Origin: Gelidibacter salicanalis
Lineage (GTDB): Bacteria; Bacteroidota; Bacteroidia; Flavobacteriales; Flavobacteriaceae
Assembly: GCF_016469035.1 (NCBI RefSeq)
Contig: NZ_JAEHJZ010000047.1
Span: 1-64,000 of the forward strand
DNA length: 64,000 nt
Direction of reading: 5' to 3'
The notes under the pieces were generated by a model. That model worked only from the letters and a program-made list of their open reading frames with translations. It was not told the DNA's origin and did no database searches. Made by a program: the position numbers and the translations under genes. Of this stretch, positions 15,826 to 25,516 are shown piece after piece (position 1 is the first letter of the stretch; each line of letters starts with the position of its first letter).

Positions 15826-16848
15826 TTGAAACTCATTAAATTCACCCAAAAAGGCATTTATTGCATCCCAGGAAAATTTTATTTAGATCCGTGGTTGCCG
15901 GTAGACTATGCCATAATCTCTCATGGTCATGCCGATCATGCACGGAGGGGCATGAAGCACTATTTGTGTCAAACAGATTCCAAAGCTATATTAAAGCATC
16001 GGTTGGGAGCTGATATTCAGGTTGAATCTTTAAATTATAATGAACCTAAACTAATCAATGGGGTGCAGGTGAGTTTTTTTCCTGCCGGCCATGTCATAGG
16101 ATCCGCACAGATCAGATTGGAATATAAAGGTTTTGTAGTTGTTTTTACGGGCGATTATAAAGTTAAGAATGACTATTTGACTGTTCCGTTTGAGCCGATA
16201 AAATGTCATGAATTTATCACCGAAAGCACCTTTGGACTTCCCATTTACAATTGGTTAAGTGAAGCACAATTGCAGCAACAAATGCACGATTGGGTGCAAA
16301 AAAATCAAGCTCATAATAGAACGAGTGTGTTTTTGGGCTATTCTTTAGGTAAAGCGCAACGCATCATGAAACTTATGGAAGGGGTGGATAAAATGTACGT
16401 GCATTCCGCCATCCACAATTTAAATATCGCTATTCAAGGCTCAGGGATTTCACTGCCAGAAACAGAGTTATTAAGTTATGACTTTAAGAAAGAAGACGTT
16501 CAGAACAAAATCGTAATCCTTCCTCCGGGATTGTTGGGTTCAAAACTTATTAAGAAAATTCCAAATGCGGCAACGGCTATTTGTTCCGGATGGATGCAAA
16601 TTCGCGGGAATAGAAGATGGCAAGCTGTAGATGCAGGATTTGCCGTAAGTGACCATGCCGATTGGAACGGACTTCTATCGGCAGTCAAAGCCACCGAAGC
16701 TGAAAAAGTATATGTGACTCACGGAAGTCAAGCGACGTTCTCTAAATATTTAAATGAAATAGGCATCCCCTCTGCGGAAGTGAAAACAGAATATGGAACA
16801 GAGGAAGAGGAGAAAGACGTTGTGTCAGAAAAAATAATCAGCCCATGA
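15826..16848 (+). CDS. ligase-associated DNA exonuclease (metallo-beta-lactamase/beta-CASP)
   Basis: First gene of a four-gene DNA repair operon. The 340-residue protein has the metallo-beta-lactamase signature SHGHADHA near residues 28-35, GHVIGSAQI near 88, TGDYK near 107 and VSDHADW near 274, an order seen in beta-CASP nucleases of the mRNA 3'-processing/SNM1 type. Members next to ATP-dependent ligases are annotated as ligase-associated exonucleases. It begins at TTG 15826: no in-frame ATG or GTG lies nearby, and KFTQKGIYC follows directly, like family N-termini. Its stop overlaps the ligase ATG by four bases (ATGA), so translation is coupled. Confidence 0.88.
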   Translation: MKLIKFTQKGIYCIPGKFYLDPWLPVDYAIISHGHADHARRGMKHYLCQTDSKAILKHRLGADIQVESLNYNEPKLINGVQVSFFPAGHVIGSAQIRLEYKGFVVVFTGDYKVKNDYLTVPFEPIKCHEFITESTFGLPIYNWLSEAQLQQQMHDWVQKNQAHNRTSVFLGYSLGKAQRIMKLMEGVDKMYVHSAIHNLNIAIQGSGISLPETELLSYDFKKEDVQNKIVILPPGLLGSKLIKKIPNAATAICSGWMQIRGNRRWQAVDAGFAVSDHADWNGLLSAVKATEAEKVYVTHGSQATFSKYLNEIGIPSAEVKTEYGTEEEEKDVVSEKIISP

Positions 16849-18437
16849 AACATTTTTCTGATCTTATTAGTGCTATTGAAATCACCAATAAAACGAACTC
16901 AAAAATAGATGCTTTAGTGGATTATCTGAAGATTGCTCCTGAAAAGGATAAACTTTGGCTAATTACGTTATTTACTGGTAAAAGACCACCACGACCTGTT
17001 AAAACTACGCTTATGCGCCAATGGTGCTTGGAGATTACAGGACTTCCTGAATGGTTATTTTTAGAAAGTTATAGTAATGTGGGCGATTTGGGTGAAACAA
17101 TTGCATTAATGTTGCCAGACCCAGTCTATCATATCGATAAATCATTGAGTGATTGGATGACCGAACTGATTGCTTTAAAACCTAAATCAGATGCTGATAA
17201 GAAACAATATGTACTTCAGGCATGGTCAGGTTTACATATGCAGGAACGCTTAATTTTCAACAAACTTATTGGGGGTAGTTTCAGGATTGGAGTTTCCAAG
17301 AAAACGCTTGTAAACGCACTTGCCAAATATTCAGGAATTGATGCCAATCGACTTATGCATAGTATTATTGGTAATTGGGATATAAATAATATCAGTTTTG
17401 AAGATTTGCTGAATGGTGAACATATTAATTATGATAATTCTAAGCCGTATCCGTTTTGTTTGGCATATGCCTTAGAGAAAGAATTACCAAAATTGGGACA
17501 GCCGGAAGAATGGCAAGTAGAATATAAATGGGATGGTATTAGAGGCCAAATTGTAAAACGTAACGGCGAGATTTTCATTTGGTCTAGAGGTGAAGAATTA
17601 GTAACCAGTCAGTTCCCTGAACTCGTTGCCATTATGGAAAGCTTTAAGGAAGATTTTGTCATTGATGGTGAAATATTGGCGCTTAAGGATAATGCAGTGC
17701 TGCTTTTTAATGATTTACAAAAACGCCTTAACCGAAAAAATGTCAGCAAAAAAATGCTGGAAGACATTCCCGTCGGGTTTTATGTCTATGACCTTTTGGA
17801 ATGGAATGGCAAAGATATTCGGACTAAACCTTTAAGCTACCGTCGTCAATTGTTGGAGCAGCTTTTGGATAGAGGCAAAGCACATGACACCCTTGTAATT
17901 TCAGAAATTATAGAGTTTCAAGATTGGAATGACCTTGACGGCATTCGCAATAAGGCTAGAGAATTCAATAGCGAAGGCTTGATGTTGAAGCAGAAAAACT
18001 CGCCTTACCATACCGGACGTAAAAAAGGGGATTGGTGGAAATGGAAAGTTGATCCGCTAACCATAGACGCCGTCATGATTTACGCCCAAAAGGGGAGTGG
18101 CAGGCGCAGTAGCAAATACACTGATTATACCTTTGCAGTAAAAAAGGACGACGGTTTGGTCACAGTAGCGAAAGCCTATTCTGGATTGACCGATAAAGAA
18201 ATTACTGAAATTTCACGATTCGTTAATAAAAATGCCATTGAGAAATTTGGCCCAGTGCGTACCGTAAAACCCGAACTAGTTTTCGAAATTGCCTTTGAAG
18301 GGATTGCGTTAAGCAATCGTCATAAATCTGGTGTCGCTTTAAGATTTCCTCGGATATTGAGATGGCGTCGCGACAAATCTGTTGATGACATTGATACCAT
18401 TGAACAAGTCAAACTTCTAATCACAAATCCAAATTGA
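16845..18437 (+). CDS. ATP-dependent DNA ligase, repair operon
   Basis: Seals DNA nicks through a lysyl-AMP intermediate. The 530-residue protein has an N-terminal DNA-binding domain (about 1-200), then the nucleotidyltransferase core with motif I EYKWDGIRGQ near 225 (adenylated lysine in KWDG), motif IV EGLMLK near 376 and motif V KWKVD near 397. An OB-fold follows (about 410-525) with VFEIAFEGI and ALRFPRILRWRRDK. The length and the N-terminal domain suit the bacterial stand-alone LigB/LigC-like group rather than Ku-linked LigD. It overlaps its neighbours on both sides by four bases. The NAD-dependent replicative ligase should be elsewhere. Confidence 0.94.
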   Translation: MKHFSDLISAIEITNKTNSKIDALVDYLKIAPEKDKLWLITLFTGKRPPRPVKTTLMRQWCLEITGLPEWLFLESYSNVGDLGETIALMLPDPVYHIDKSLSDWMTELIALKPKSDADKKQYVLQAWSGLHMQERLIFNKLIGGSFRIGVSKKTLVNALAKYSGIDANRLMHSIIGNWDINNISFEDLLNGEHINYDNSKPYPFCLAYALEKELPKLGQPEEWQVEYKWDGIRGQIVKRNGEIFIWSRGEELVTSQFPELVAIMESFKEDFVIDGEILALKDNAVLLFNDLQKRLNRKNVSKKMLEDIPVGFYVYDLLEWNGKDIRTKPLSYRRQLLEQLLDRGKAHDTLVISEIIEFQDWNDLDGIRNKAREFNSEGLMLKQKNSPYHTGRKKGDWWKWKVDPLTIDAVMIYAQKGSGRRSSKYTDYTFAVKKDDGLVTVAKAYSGLTDKEITEISRFVNKNAIEKFGPVRTVKPELVFEIAFEGIALSNRHKSGVALRFPRILRWRRDKSVDDIDTIEQVKLLITNPN

Positions 18438-20893
18438 AAAACGTTCAGGACTCAAAAGGCTACCAAATTATTGCGGATTGGATGCATGAAAAAGGGCAGA
18501 AGCCATTCGATTTTCAATTGCAAACTTGGAACCACTATTACAATGGGTATAGCGCCATGGTGGTTGCGCCAACTGGTTTCGGGAAAACGTTTTCCGTTTT
18601 TTTAGCTGTTGTTATTGACTATCTTAATCAACCAGAAGCATACAAAAAGGGCATGAAATTGCTTTGGATAAGTCCGTTGCGATCTTTAGCGAAAGATTTA
18701 GCAAAAGCGATGGCGATTGCTGTGGAAGAAATTGGTTTAGATTGGGAAGTAGAAGTGAGAAATGGCGATACACCACAAAAGGACCGCCGTCGACAAGAAC
18801 GGCTTATGCCAGATGTCTTGTTAACCACTCCAGAAACACTTCACATTTTATTTTCCCAAAAAAATAACTCCCGATTTTTCAAAACCCTAAATTGTGTTGC
18901 GGTAGATGAGTGGCACGAGTTATTAGGTTCTAAACGTGGCGTACTTACAGAGTTAGCGGTTTCTAGATTACTGACCTTATCACCAAAATTGCAGATGTAT
19001 GGGATTACGGCTACCATAGGTAATTTAGACGAAGCTCAAGCCGTGTTGATACCGTATAAACATATCAAAACCAAACGCATTGTAGCCAAGGAGAAAAAGA
19101 AAATTGAAATTGTTTCCGTGTTGCCAGATGAGATTGAAGTCTTGCCGTGGGCAGGACATATGGGGGTTAAAATGGCTACCAAAATAATTCCCATTATTTA
19201 CGCCAATAATACCACGCTTATTTTTACCAATACCCGGAACCAATCGGAGATTTGGTACCAACAAATTTTAAAAATTGAACCGGATCTGGCGGGTCAAATT
19301 GCCATTCACCATGGCTCCATAGACGCTGAACTTCGTAATTGGATTGAAGACGCCATTTCTGACGGTCTTTTAAGAGCCGTTGTGTGTACGTCATCTTTAG
19401 ATTTGGGCGTGGATTTTAAACCTGTGGATTGCGTTATTCAAATTGGGTCCCCAAAAGGGATTGCCAGATTTATGCAACGGGCCGGACGTAGTGGGCACTC
19501 GCCTTACGAAACGTCTAAGATTTATTTTGTGCCAACACATTCTTTAGAACTCATTGAAGCTGCTGCTTTAAAACAAGCGGTAAAAGATAAGCGTATAGAA
19601 GCCAGAGAACCAATGGTACTGACCTTTGATGTGCTCATACAATATATGGTATCATTAGCGGTGGGCGAAGGTTTTAATGAGAACGAATTATTTACCGCAA
19701 TTCGGAAAGTGCACGCGTTTCATTATATGACTGAAGAGGACTGGCATTGGGCGCTGCATTTTATCACCGAAGGTGGCAATACTTTAAAATCTTATGAAGA
19801 ATATCATAAAGTCATCATTGATGATGATGGCTTGTACAAAGTAAAAAGCCGACGGATAGCCATGTTGCACCGTATGAATATTGGTGCCATCGTCAGCGAT
19901 GCCATGTTAAAAGTAAAGTATTTTTCTGGCGGTTATATTGGGATGGTGGAAGAGTATTTTATCTCAAAATTAAAACCCAATGATCATTTTATTTTAGCCG
20001 GAAGGGTTTTAGAAATTGTCACGATTAAAGATATGACGGTTTTAGTAAAACGTAGCAAGCGGAAATCGGCAGTTACACCCAGTTGGCTTGGCGGTCGGTT
20101 GCCATTGTCATCTTATTTGAGCCATTATTTACGCGAAAAGCTGTCAGAATCCTTACATCCCAGAACCACTGAGAAAGAGCTTAAATTTTTATACCCGCTC
20201 ATTTCCCAACAGGAAAAGCATTCCCATATTCCTAAAAAAGATGAATTTTTAATCGAATTAATTGAGACTAAAGATGGACATCATGTGTTTATGTATCCAT
20301 TTGAAGGGCGTTTGGTTCATGAAGTTATGGCTGCTTTAATCGCATATCGTTTGAGTTTAATTAAACCGCTGACCTTCACTATTGCCATGAACGATTATGG
20401 ATTTGAATTGTTGAGCGATCAATCCATTCCTATTGATGAACACACTATCAAATCAATTCTATCAAAAGAAAATTTAATGGAAGATGTGATTGGTAGTATC
20501 AATGCGTCTGAAATGGCATCTCGAAAATTTCGGGACATCGCGGTTATTTCTGGCTTGGTTGTACAAAGTCAGCCAGGAAATCGTAAAAACAATAAAAGTT
20601 TACAATCATCTTCTGGACTTATTTTTAGAGTGTTGGAAGATCATGAACCTCAAAATTTATTATTACGGCAAGCCTATACCGAAGTATTTAATCAACAGTT
20701 GGAGGAAGTCCGTTTAAAAGAAGCTTTTGAACGCATTTCTAAAAGCAAACTTATTCTTAAATTTGCAAAATCATTCACACCTTTAAGTTTCCCTATAAAA
20801 GTGGATAGTTTACGCCAATCGCTCACCAGTGAAGATCTGGATGCACGTATCAGGCGTATTCGGGACGAGGTGATGAGGCAAACCCAACTATGA
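18434..20893 (+). CDS. ligase-associated DEXH-box helicase (Lhr-core)
   Basis: An ATP-driven 3'-to-5' DNA translocase/helicase by family. The 819-residue protein shows Walker A APTGFGKT near 45, the DEWHE box near 158, SATIGNL-like TATIGNL near 195, motif V SLDLGVDF near 320 and motif VI QRAGRSGHS near 347. An Lhr-type winged-helix and beta-barrel core follows to the end. The first codon is TTG (18434), overlapping the ligase stop as TTGA. The next ATG (18482) would remove the conserved early residues, so TTG is preferred. In Pseudomonas putida the same four enzymes are clustered, and the Lhr-core protein is an active helicase. Confidence 0.92.
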   Translation: MKNVQDSKGYQIIADWMHEKGQKPFDFQLQTWNHYYNGYSAMVVAPTGFGKTFSVFLAVVIDYLNQPEAYKKGMKLLWISPLRSLAKDLAKAMAIAVEEIGLDWEVEVRNGDTPQKDRRRQERLMPDVLLTTPETLHILFSQKNNSRFFKTLNCVAVDEWHELLGSKRGVLTELAVSRLLTLSPKLQMYGITATIGNLDEAQAVLIPYKHIKTKRIVAKEKKKIEIVSVLPDEIEVLPWAGHMGVKMATKIIPIIYANNTTLIFTNTRNQSEIWYQQILKIEPDLAGQIAIHHGSIDAELRNWIEDAISDGLLRAVVCTSSLDLGVDFKPVDCVIQIGSPKGIARFMQRAGRSGHSPYETSKIYFVPTHSLELIEAAALKQAVKDKRIEAREPMVLTFDVLIQYMVSLAVGEGFNENELFTAIRKVHAFHYMTEEDWHWALHFITEGGNTLKSYEEYHKVIIDDDGLYKVKSRRIAMLHRMNIGAIVSDAMLKVKYFSGGYIGMVEEYFISKLKPNDHFILAGRVLEIVTIKDMTVLVKRSKRKSAVTPSWLGGRLPLSSYLSHYLREKLSESLHPRTTEKELKFLYPLISQQEKHSHIPKKDEFLIELIETKDGHHVFMYPFEGRLVHEVMAALIAYRLSLIKPLTFTIAMNDYGFELLSDQSIPIDEHTIKSILSKENLMEDVIGSINASEMASRKFRDIAVISGLVVQSQPGNRKNNKSLQSSSGLIFRVLEDHEPQNLLLRQAYTEVFNQQLEEVRLKEAFERISKSKLILKFAKSFTPLSFPIKVDSLRQSLTSEDLDARIRRIRDEVMRQTQL

Positions 20894-21540
20894 CACTAAT
20901 TACCAAAGAGATTACTGTTCAAAATAAAATTTTAACACTTACCAATCAGCGCGCACTGTATTGGAAAGCGGAAACCACTTTAATAGTGTCAGACCTACAT
21001 ATTGGTAAAACAGCACATTTTAGAAAGGCAGGGATTGCCATTCCGTCCGCAGTGCTGGATACGGACTTGAACCGTTTGCAACAGTTGATTGATCAGTTTA
21101 AAGTCAACACTATTTTGGTGGTGGGTGATCTATTTCATGCGGAAAATAATACTGATCTTGATCAATTTCAAACCTTCATACAACATAATAATGCCATAAC
21201 TTTTGAACTCATTAAAGGCAATCACGACCGATTAAAAGATAGTTTTTACGACGCCATGGGTATTGTCGTTTATAAAACCCATAAAGATATTGAAGGACTA
21301 AAGTTTGTACATGATGAACAACATTGTGATGCTGCTACGTTTTGTGTGTCCGGACACACACATCCGGGTGTCACCATCAAAGGCCGAGGAAAGGTGTTTA
21401 TAAAACTTCCTTGTTTTGAAGTCTCTGAACAACGTCTAATTCTTCCTGCGTTCAGCGAATTTACGGGATTGAATACCAAACGTACTGTGGAAGCAGCCGT
21501 TTGTTATGGTTTTACGGCAAAATCACTATTTGAGCTATAA
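20890..21540 (+). CDS. pdeM: ligase-associated metallophosphoesterase/endonuclease PdeM
   Basis: A manganese-dependent nuclease/phosphodiesterase of the calcineurin-like fold; in the Pseudomonas cluster the equivalent protein acts on DNA. In 216 residues it shows all metal motifs: DLHIGK near 35, GDLFHAE near 79, GNHDR near 110 and SGHTHPG near 154. The ATG overlaps the helicase stop by four bases, making it the fourth coupled gene of the operon. Together the set offers end processing (exonuclease, endonuclease), unwinding (helicase) and sealing (ligase). The damage handled by the pathway is still poorly defined. Confidence 0.9.
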   Translation: MTLITKEITVQNKILTLTNQRALYWKAETTLIVSDLHIGKTAHFRKAGIAIPSAVLDTDLNRLQQLIDQFKVNTILVVGDLFHAENNTDLDQFQTFIQHNNAITFELIKGNHDRLKDSFYDAMGIVVYKTHKDIEGLKFVHDEQHCDAATFCVSGHTHPGVTIKGRGKVFIKLPCFEVSEQRLILPAFSEFTGLNTKRTVEAAVCYGFTAKSLFEL

Positions 21541-21606
21541 ATTCTATGTAATGCGCACATAACGAGTTAAAATTTAAACTACATTTAATCCTTAAAATTT
21601 ACAAAG

Positions 21607-21744
21607 ATGAAAAATATACTCAGAGCGCTTCTTGCAGGTTGGGGAGCAAAAAAAGTTGGTGGTGGCAAATGCGGATGTATTGGTACCGTGGTAGTGTTTA
21701 TTATTATATATGTTCTACTCGGACCAGTCTTTAATTTATTTTAA
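21607..21744 (+). CDS. small membrane protein, 45 residues
   Basis: A short ORF starting at ATG 21607 behind an AT-rich leader. It encodes a basic N-terminus (MKNILRALLAGWGAKKV), a GGGKCGC cysteine pair, and one hydrophobic segment (TVVVFIIIYVLLGPVF) ending in NLF. The organisation (cytoplasmic head, CxC, single membrane span) is coherent and the codon use looks like its neighbours. I recognise no family. It lies 66 bases after pdeM and could be the end of that operon or an independent gene. The CGC pair could bind metal or be lipidated or oxidised; no lipobox precedes it. Confidence 0.6.
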   Translation: MKNILRALLAGWGAKKVGGGKCGCIGTVVVFIIIYVLLGPVFNLF

Positions 21745-21845
21745 GGCTAAGTATCTTAAAAAACATTTCGACAACTCTTTATATAATCAGCTGAATTGCC
21801 AATAATGTGGAAACACATGACTAGGGTAATTCAGCTCGATTCATT

Positions 21846-23027
21846 TTAAAGCACCTTGGTACAGCTTATTACAATTTTTTCATTGTCCAGATTGGTAGTG
21901 AAAAAAAGATATTGACTACCACCATCTTTAATTTTAAAGGTTTTACGAAGATTTTGAACCGTTTCTGGAAAGTTTCTTGTGGTAATATTTGCCTTTTCAA
22001 TTGACAGGGCTTTAACTTGTTTTTTATTATAGGGCACAACTTTAAGTATTTCAAAAATCCTTCCCGGAAATTCCTCCAAAGTCTCACTAGTATATAAATG
22101 AGAGTGTTGCTGCAATTTTTTAACAGCAAATGCCGTGGTTAAAGAATTGAAACCTCCCGATTTAAGAATGGCCGAATTAGGTTCATAAAGATAGGCCAGT
22201 GGAGCACTATACTGAGCTACCACATTAGACTCCTCATTCATCAAAAAATTAAACTGTTCTGAATGCTGTGCTTTTAAATTTGTGGTTTTAATTTCAATGT
22301 CGCCATCAAAACTGTATTCTAAAATCCACAGTAATTCTTTTACCTCATTTTTAACGGCAATAATATGAATAGTCTTCACAAACTCTAACTCATTTAATCC
22401 CATCGTAAGATCTAATAATGGCGCCGTTTTGATCATGATATTTTTTGAATGCGACCAAAGTGCATTTAAATGTTCCGGGATATTTGGTAAACAATCTTTT
22501 AAAAAGAACACTTTCCCTTTACTGTCATGACGTCTTGATGGATCAACGTAAATCCAATCATATGTAATACTAGAGTTTTCAAGGTGTGTTAATCCGTCAC
22601 TTGCTATACATTCAATATTTGTGATGTTGAGGGTTTTAAAATTATAGCGGACAACTGCACTTAAGATGGCATTCCATTCGCAGTGCGTCACGTGTTTAAA
22701 CTGTTTCGAAAAGAAATACGCATCAATACCAAACCCACCTGTGAGATCAATCAGCGTGTTTCCTTCAATTAATGAGGCTTTATATTCCGCAGTTGTTTCA
22801 GAAGACGTCTGTTCAATATTTAATTTATTGGGATAGTAAATTCCGGGTTGTAGAAACCAGTGGGGTAGTTTTTTTTCGCATTTATTTTTTGCTTCTATCT
22901 GTTCTACTACCTCTTGTACAGACACATCCTGAAAAGGAACACCTTTTAAAATCAACGCAGTGGCAGCAATTTTAAGATGCGTGTTGATAAACTCTTGCAC
23001 ATGAGGCTCTAGAATAGCTGCATTCAT
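21846..23027 (-). CDS. class I SAM-dependent methyltransferase with THUMP-like domain
   Basis: A 393-residue protein with a Rossmann methyltransferase core in the middle: motif I LIDLTGGFGIDAYFF near 95, followed by TKAC-like HCEWNAIL and motif IV YVDPSRRHDSKGK near 162. The C-terminal third (about 290-393) is the THUMP-like domain often annotated on Bacteroidota proteins of this layout. The DPSRR signature replaces the NPPY typical of base-amino methyltransferases. The substrate is unknown, probably RNA. The next gene upstream on the minus strand ends 35 bases before its start. Annotation to family is firm; activity is not. Confidence 0.8.
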   Translation of the reverse strand: MNAAILEPHVQEFINTHLKIAATALILKGVPFQDVSVQEVVEQIEAKNKCEKKLPHWFLQPGIYYPNKLNIEQTSSETTAEYKASLIEGNTLIDLTGGFGIDAYFFSKQFKHVTHCEWNAILSAVVRYNFKTLNITNIECIASDGLTHLENSSITYDWIYVDPSRRHDSKGKVFFLKDCLPNIPEHLNALWSHSKNIMIKTAPLLDLTMGLNELEFVKTIHIIAVKNEVKELLWILEYSFDGDIEIKTTNLKAQHSEQFNFLMNEESNVVAQYSAPLAYLYEPNSAILKSGGFNSLTTAFAVKKLQQHSHLYTSETLEEFPGRIFEILKVVPYNKKQVKALSIEKANITTRNFPETVQNLRKTFKIKDGGSQYLFFTTNLDNEKIVISCTKVL

Positions 23028-23062
23028 TACTATCGGTTTATCGCGAAATTATTAAAAAGAAA

Positions 23063-24151
23063 CTAGAGGTCCTTGGTTAAATGTTTTACAATTTTATATT
23101 CTGACAGAAACTCCTTTGAAATAACTTTAAGCGTGGTATACACTGGAACAGCCAATATCATTCCTGGAATACTAAATAATAACCCACCACAAATAATGAC
23201 AATAAATACTTCTAAAGGATGAGAACGCACACTGTGACTAAAAATTATTGGTTGGGAAATGAGATTATCAATAAGCTGTGCAATACCAACTCCTATCATG
23301 ACTTTTACAAGTAGCGGTAATAAATCTGATGAAAAATCGGCGCCTAAATTATTAGAAACCACTACTAAAATCATAACCACCCCGCCAAGAAGAGGCCCTA
23401 AATACGGTACAATGTTAAGGAACGCACAAATAATTGCGATGGCAAGTGCGTTTTTAACGTCTATATATATTAATAATAATAGATAGAAAATGGCTATGAT
23501 TGTCGTTTGAACCATAAGACCAATAAAATATCGAGACAATAATTCCTTCACCTTATCTAAAACTCTTATAAAGCGACGTTCTTTTCCCTCTTCAGCAAAT
23601 ACGGCCACGGCATTGGAAATCATGCGTTCATCTTTCAATAGAAAGAATGAGATAAACAAGACGGAAAATAGGCCAACAATAAAAGAGGTGATGTTGTTTA
23701 CAAATATATCAACAAAACTCTCCACGATTTCAGAATCAAAATCTCTTACATAGTCAGTGCGCTTAATGGCCTCAATGATGTTTATTTTGTCAACACCAAG
23801 ATATTCGCTCGCCTGAATGTTCAATTCATTCAAATCTGTTTTGACCATCTCAAAATCAATTTCTGAAATGCTTTTACTTTGTTCTAATATAATTGGAACA
23901 AAAATCCACAAAATCAAAGCGAATAGACCTCCTATTAATAATAGCGTTATAATGGACGAGAGGGTTTTCCCAAGTCGTAGTCTATTCTTAAGAAAATAAA
24001 CGACCGGTCTAAAAATAAGTGAAATAACGCCAGCTATAAATAAATAGAGAATGAGCGATTGAATCTGATAAAGAAAATAAATGAGTACTATAATGCCAAA
24101 TACGATGGCTAGGGTTTTTAAAAGTCCTTTAGAGATGATGTTCGATTTCAT
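23063..24151 (-). CDS. AI-2E family transporter (PerM/UPF0118)
   Basis: An inner-membrane protein of 362 residues with about seven or eight hydrophobic segments: two at the N-terminus (about 10-45), one near 65-85, then a soluble stretch to about 150, and a C-terminal cluster to about 345. Family hallmarks are FLNIVPYLGPLLGG near 250 and the DNLISQPIIFS..HPLEVFIVIICGG block near 290-325. Members include TqsA, reported to export AI-2, and several Na+/H+ antiporter-like proteins; substrate cannot be predicted. The start ATG fits MKSNIISKGLLK. Confidence 0.88.
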   Translation of the reverse strand: MKSNIISKGLLKTLAIVFGIIVLIYFLYQIQSLILYLFIAGVISLIFRPVVYFLKNRLRLGKTLSSIITLLLIGGLFALILWIFVPIILEQSKSISEIDFEMVKTDLNELNIQASEYLGVDKINIIEAIKRTDYVRDFDSEIVESFVDIFVNNITSFIVGLFSVLFISFFLLKDERMISNAVAVFAEEGKERRFIRVLDKVKELLSRYFIGLMVQTTIIAIFYLLLLIYIDVKNALAIAIICAFLNIVPYLGPLLGGVVMILVVVSNNLGADFSSDLLPLLVKVMIGVGIAQLIDNLISQPIIFSHSVRSHPLEVFIVIICGGLLFSIPGMILAVPVYTTLKVISKEFLSEYKIVKHLTKDL

Positions 24152-24236
24152 GTTTTAAATATAACCCAAATATAGGTTGCGGTTGATATAAAATTTAACG
24201 GTTTTCAAAATATTTTGTATGCTATGTGCATAATCT

Positions 24237-24743
24237 CTATTCACCCTTCAGTTGCTTTGTAATCTCATACAGGGCTATGCTGGTTGCTTGTGTAACATTC
24301 ATACTACTATTTTGTCCGAACATTTCAATATGAATAATAGCATCTGCCAGCTTTAAGCAGGCGTCAGAAATTCCAAAATTTTCATCCCCAATAAGTAAGG
24401 CAATAGGCTGATTGACTCCAAATTTAAAACTGTTAAGTGACCTACTGGTCTCGGTTATTTCTAGTGCCACAATTTGGTACCCTGATGTTTTGAGAGCTTT
24501 TAAAAGTGTAGACGCATTCTGGTGCATTTCATAGGGTACATACTTTTCAGTAGCGCGGGACGTTTTTGTCATTTTCCTTCCTAAGGGAATTGGGCTTCCA
24601 CAGAAAAGGATTTTTTCTAACCCAAACGCATCAGCAGTTCTAAACAAACTTCCAATATTGGCTACGTTCGTCACGTTTTCACAAACTAATGTAATAGGAA
24701 ACACTTTCTGGGTGAATTTGGAGGTATAATGGGTGAGTTGCAT
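24237..24743 (-). CDS. TrmH/SpoU family RNA 2'-O-methyltransferase
   Basis: A 168-residue SPOUT methyltransferase, the short form with no N-terminal substrate-binding domain. Motif 1 is NVANIGSLFRTADAFG (about 25-40), motif 2 ALLIGDENFGIS near 132 and motif 3 IEMFGQNSSMNVTQATSIALYEI near 146-165. The N..R, E and N..S residues used for SAM binding in the trefoil knot are present. It probably methylates ribose in tRNA or rRNA; the exact base cannot be told. Downstream it is 85 bases from the AI-2E transporter start. Confidence 0.88.
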   Translation of the reverse strand: MQLTHYTSKFTQKVFPITLVCENVTNVANIGSLFRTADAFGLEKILFCGSPIPLGRKMTKTSRATEKYVPYEMHQNASTLLKALKTSGYQIVALEITETSRSLNSFKFGVNQPIALLIGDENFGISDACLKLADAIIHIEMFGQNSSMNVTQATSIALYEITKQLKGE

Positions 24744-24744
24744 A

Positions 24745-24790
24745 GGGATTGATGATTGGTGATTGTTGATTGGTGATTGATGAATATTTG
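24745..24790. repeat. low-complexity GATTG-type repeats
   Basis: The intergenic stretch upstream of the TrmH-like gene consists of repeated variants of GATTGATGATT and GGTGATTGTTGATT. It is non-coding and resembles, in style though not sequence, the array at 62360-62500. Confidence 0.6.
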
Positions 24791-24847
24791 AAAAAGGATA
24801 GATTGTTGATTAAAATCAGTTATGGCATTATCTAAAAGACAGTTGCA

Positions 24848-25516
24848 TTAGTTTTCAAAAACATATTTCAAAATGTTGGCACCCATTTTCAAAGCTTTTT
24901 CTCTTACCTCAATAGGGTCATTATGGACTTCTTCGTCTTCCCAGCCATTACCCAAATCACTTTCATAGGTAAATAATAATACCAACCTTTCATTTTCAAA
25001 AATCCCAAAAGCTTGCGGTCGTTTACCATCATGTTCATGAATTTTTGGAAGCCCTTCAGGGAAATTAAATACGGAACTAAAAATGGGATGTGTTTTTGGC
25101 AACTCCATCAATTCTTTATTTGGGAATACTTTTTTAAGCTCTTTAACAATGTAAGGTTCCATACCATAGTTGTCGTCAATATGTAAAAATCCGCCAGAAA
25201 GGAGATAGTTTCTAAGATTTTCAGTGTCATTTTCACTAAAAAACACATTACCATGACCTGTCATATGAATCCATGGAAATTGATAAATATCTGGACTGTC
25301 AGGCTCCACTGTTTGTGGATTAGGATTGATTTTTGTATTAATATTTGCATTACAATATGCAATCAAGTTTGGTAATGCAGTTGGATTTGCATACCAATCT
25401 CCACCTCCTTTATATTTTAAAACGGCAATGTCTTGCGCAAATAGTGGATTTGCAACACAGACACTAAAGATCAAACAAACCAAAATTTGTTTCGATAAGG
25501 TCACGCTAAATGTCAT
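24848..25516 (-). CDS. exported DUF4159 protein
   Basis: A 222-residue protein with a cleavable signal peptide ending at NPLFAQ. The DUF4159 domain then fills it: LKYKGGGDWYANPTALPNL near 35, WIHMTGHGNVFFSENDTENLRNYLLSGGFLHIDDNYG near 80-115, and LLFTYESDLGNGWED near 190. This glutamine-amidotransferase-like fold lacks an obvious catalytic cysteine. Relatives occur widely in Bacteroidota and gliding/MoxR-associated loci, but no role is established. It is likely periplasmic. Expressed alone or with the TrmH-like gene. Confidence 0.82.
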   Translation of the reverse strand: MTFSVTLSKQILVCLIFSVCVANPLFAQDIAVLKYKGGGDWYANPTALPNLIAYCNANINTKINPNPQTVEPDSPDIYQFPWIHMTGHGNVFFSENDTENLRNYLLSGGFLHIDDNYGMEPYIVKELKKVFPNKELMELPKTHPIFSSVFNFPEGLPKIHEHDGKRPQAFGIFENERLVLLFTYESDLGNGWEDEEVHNDPIEVREKALKMGANILKYVFEN

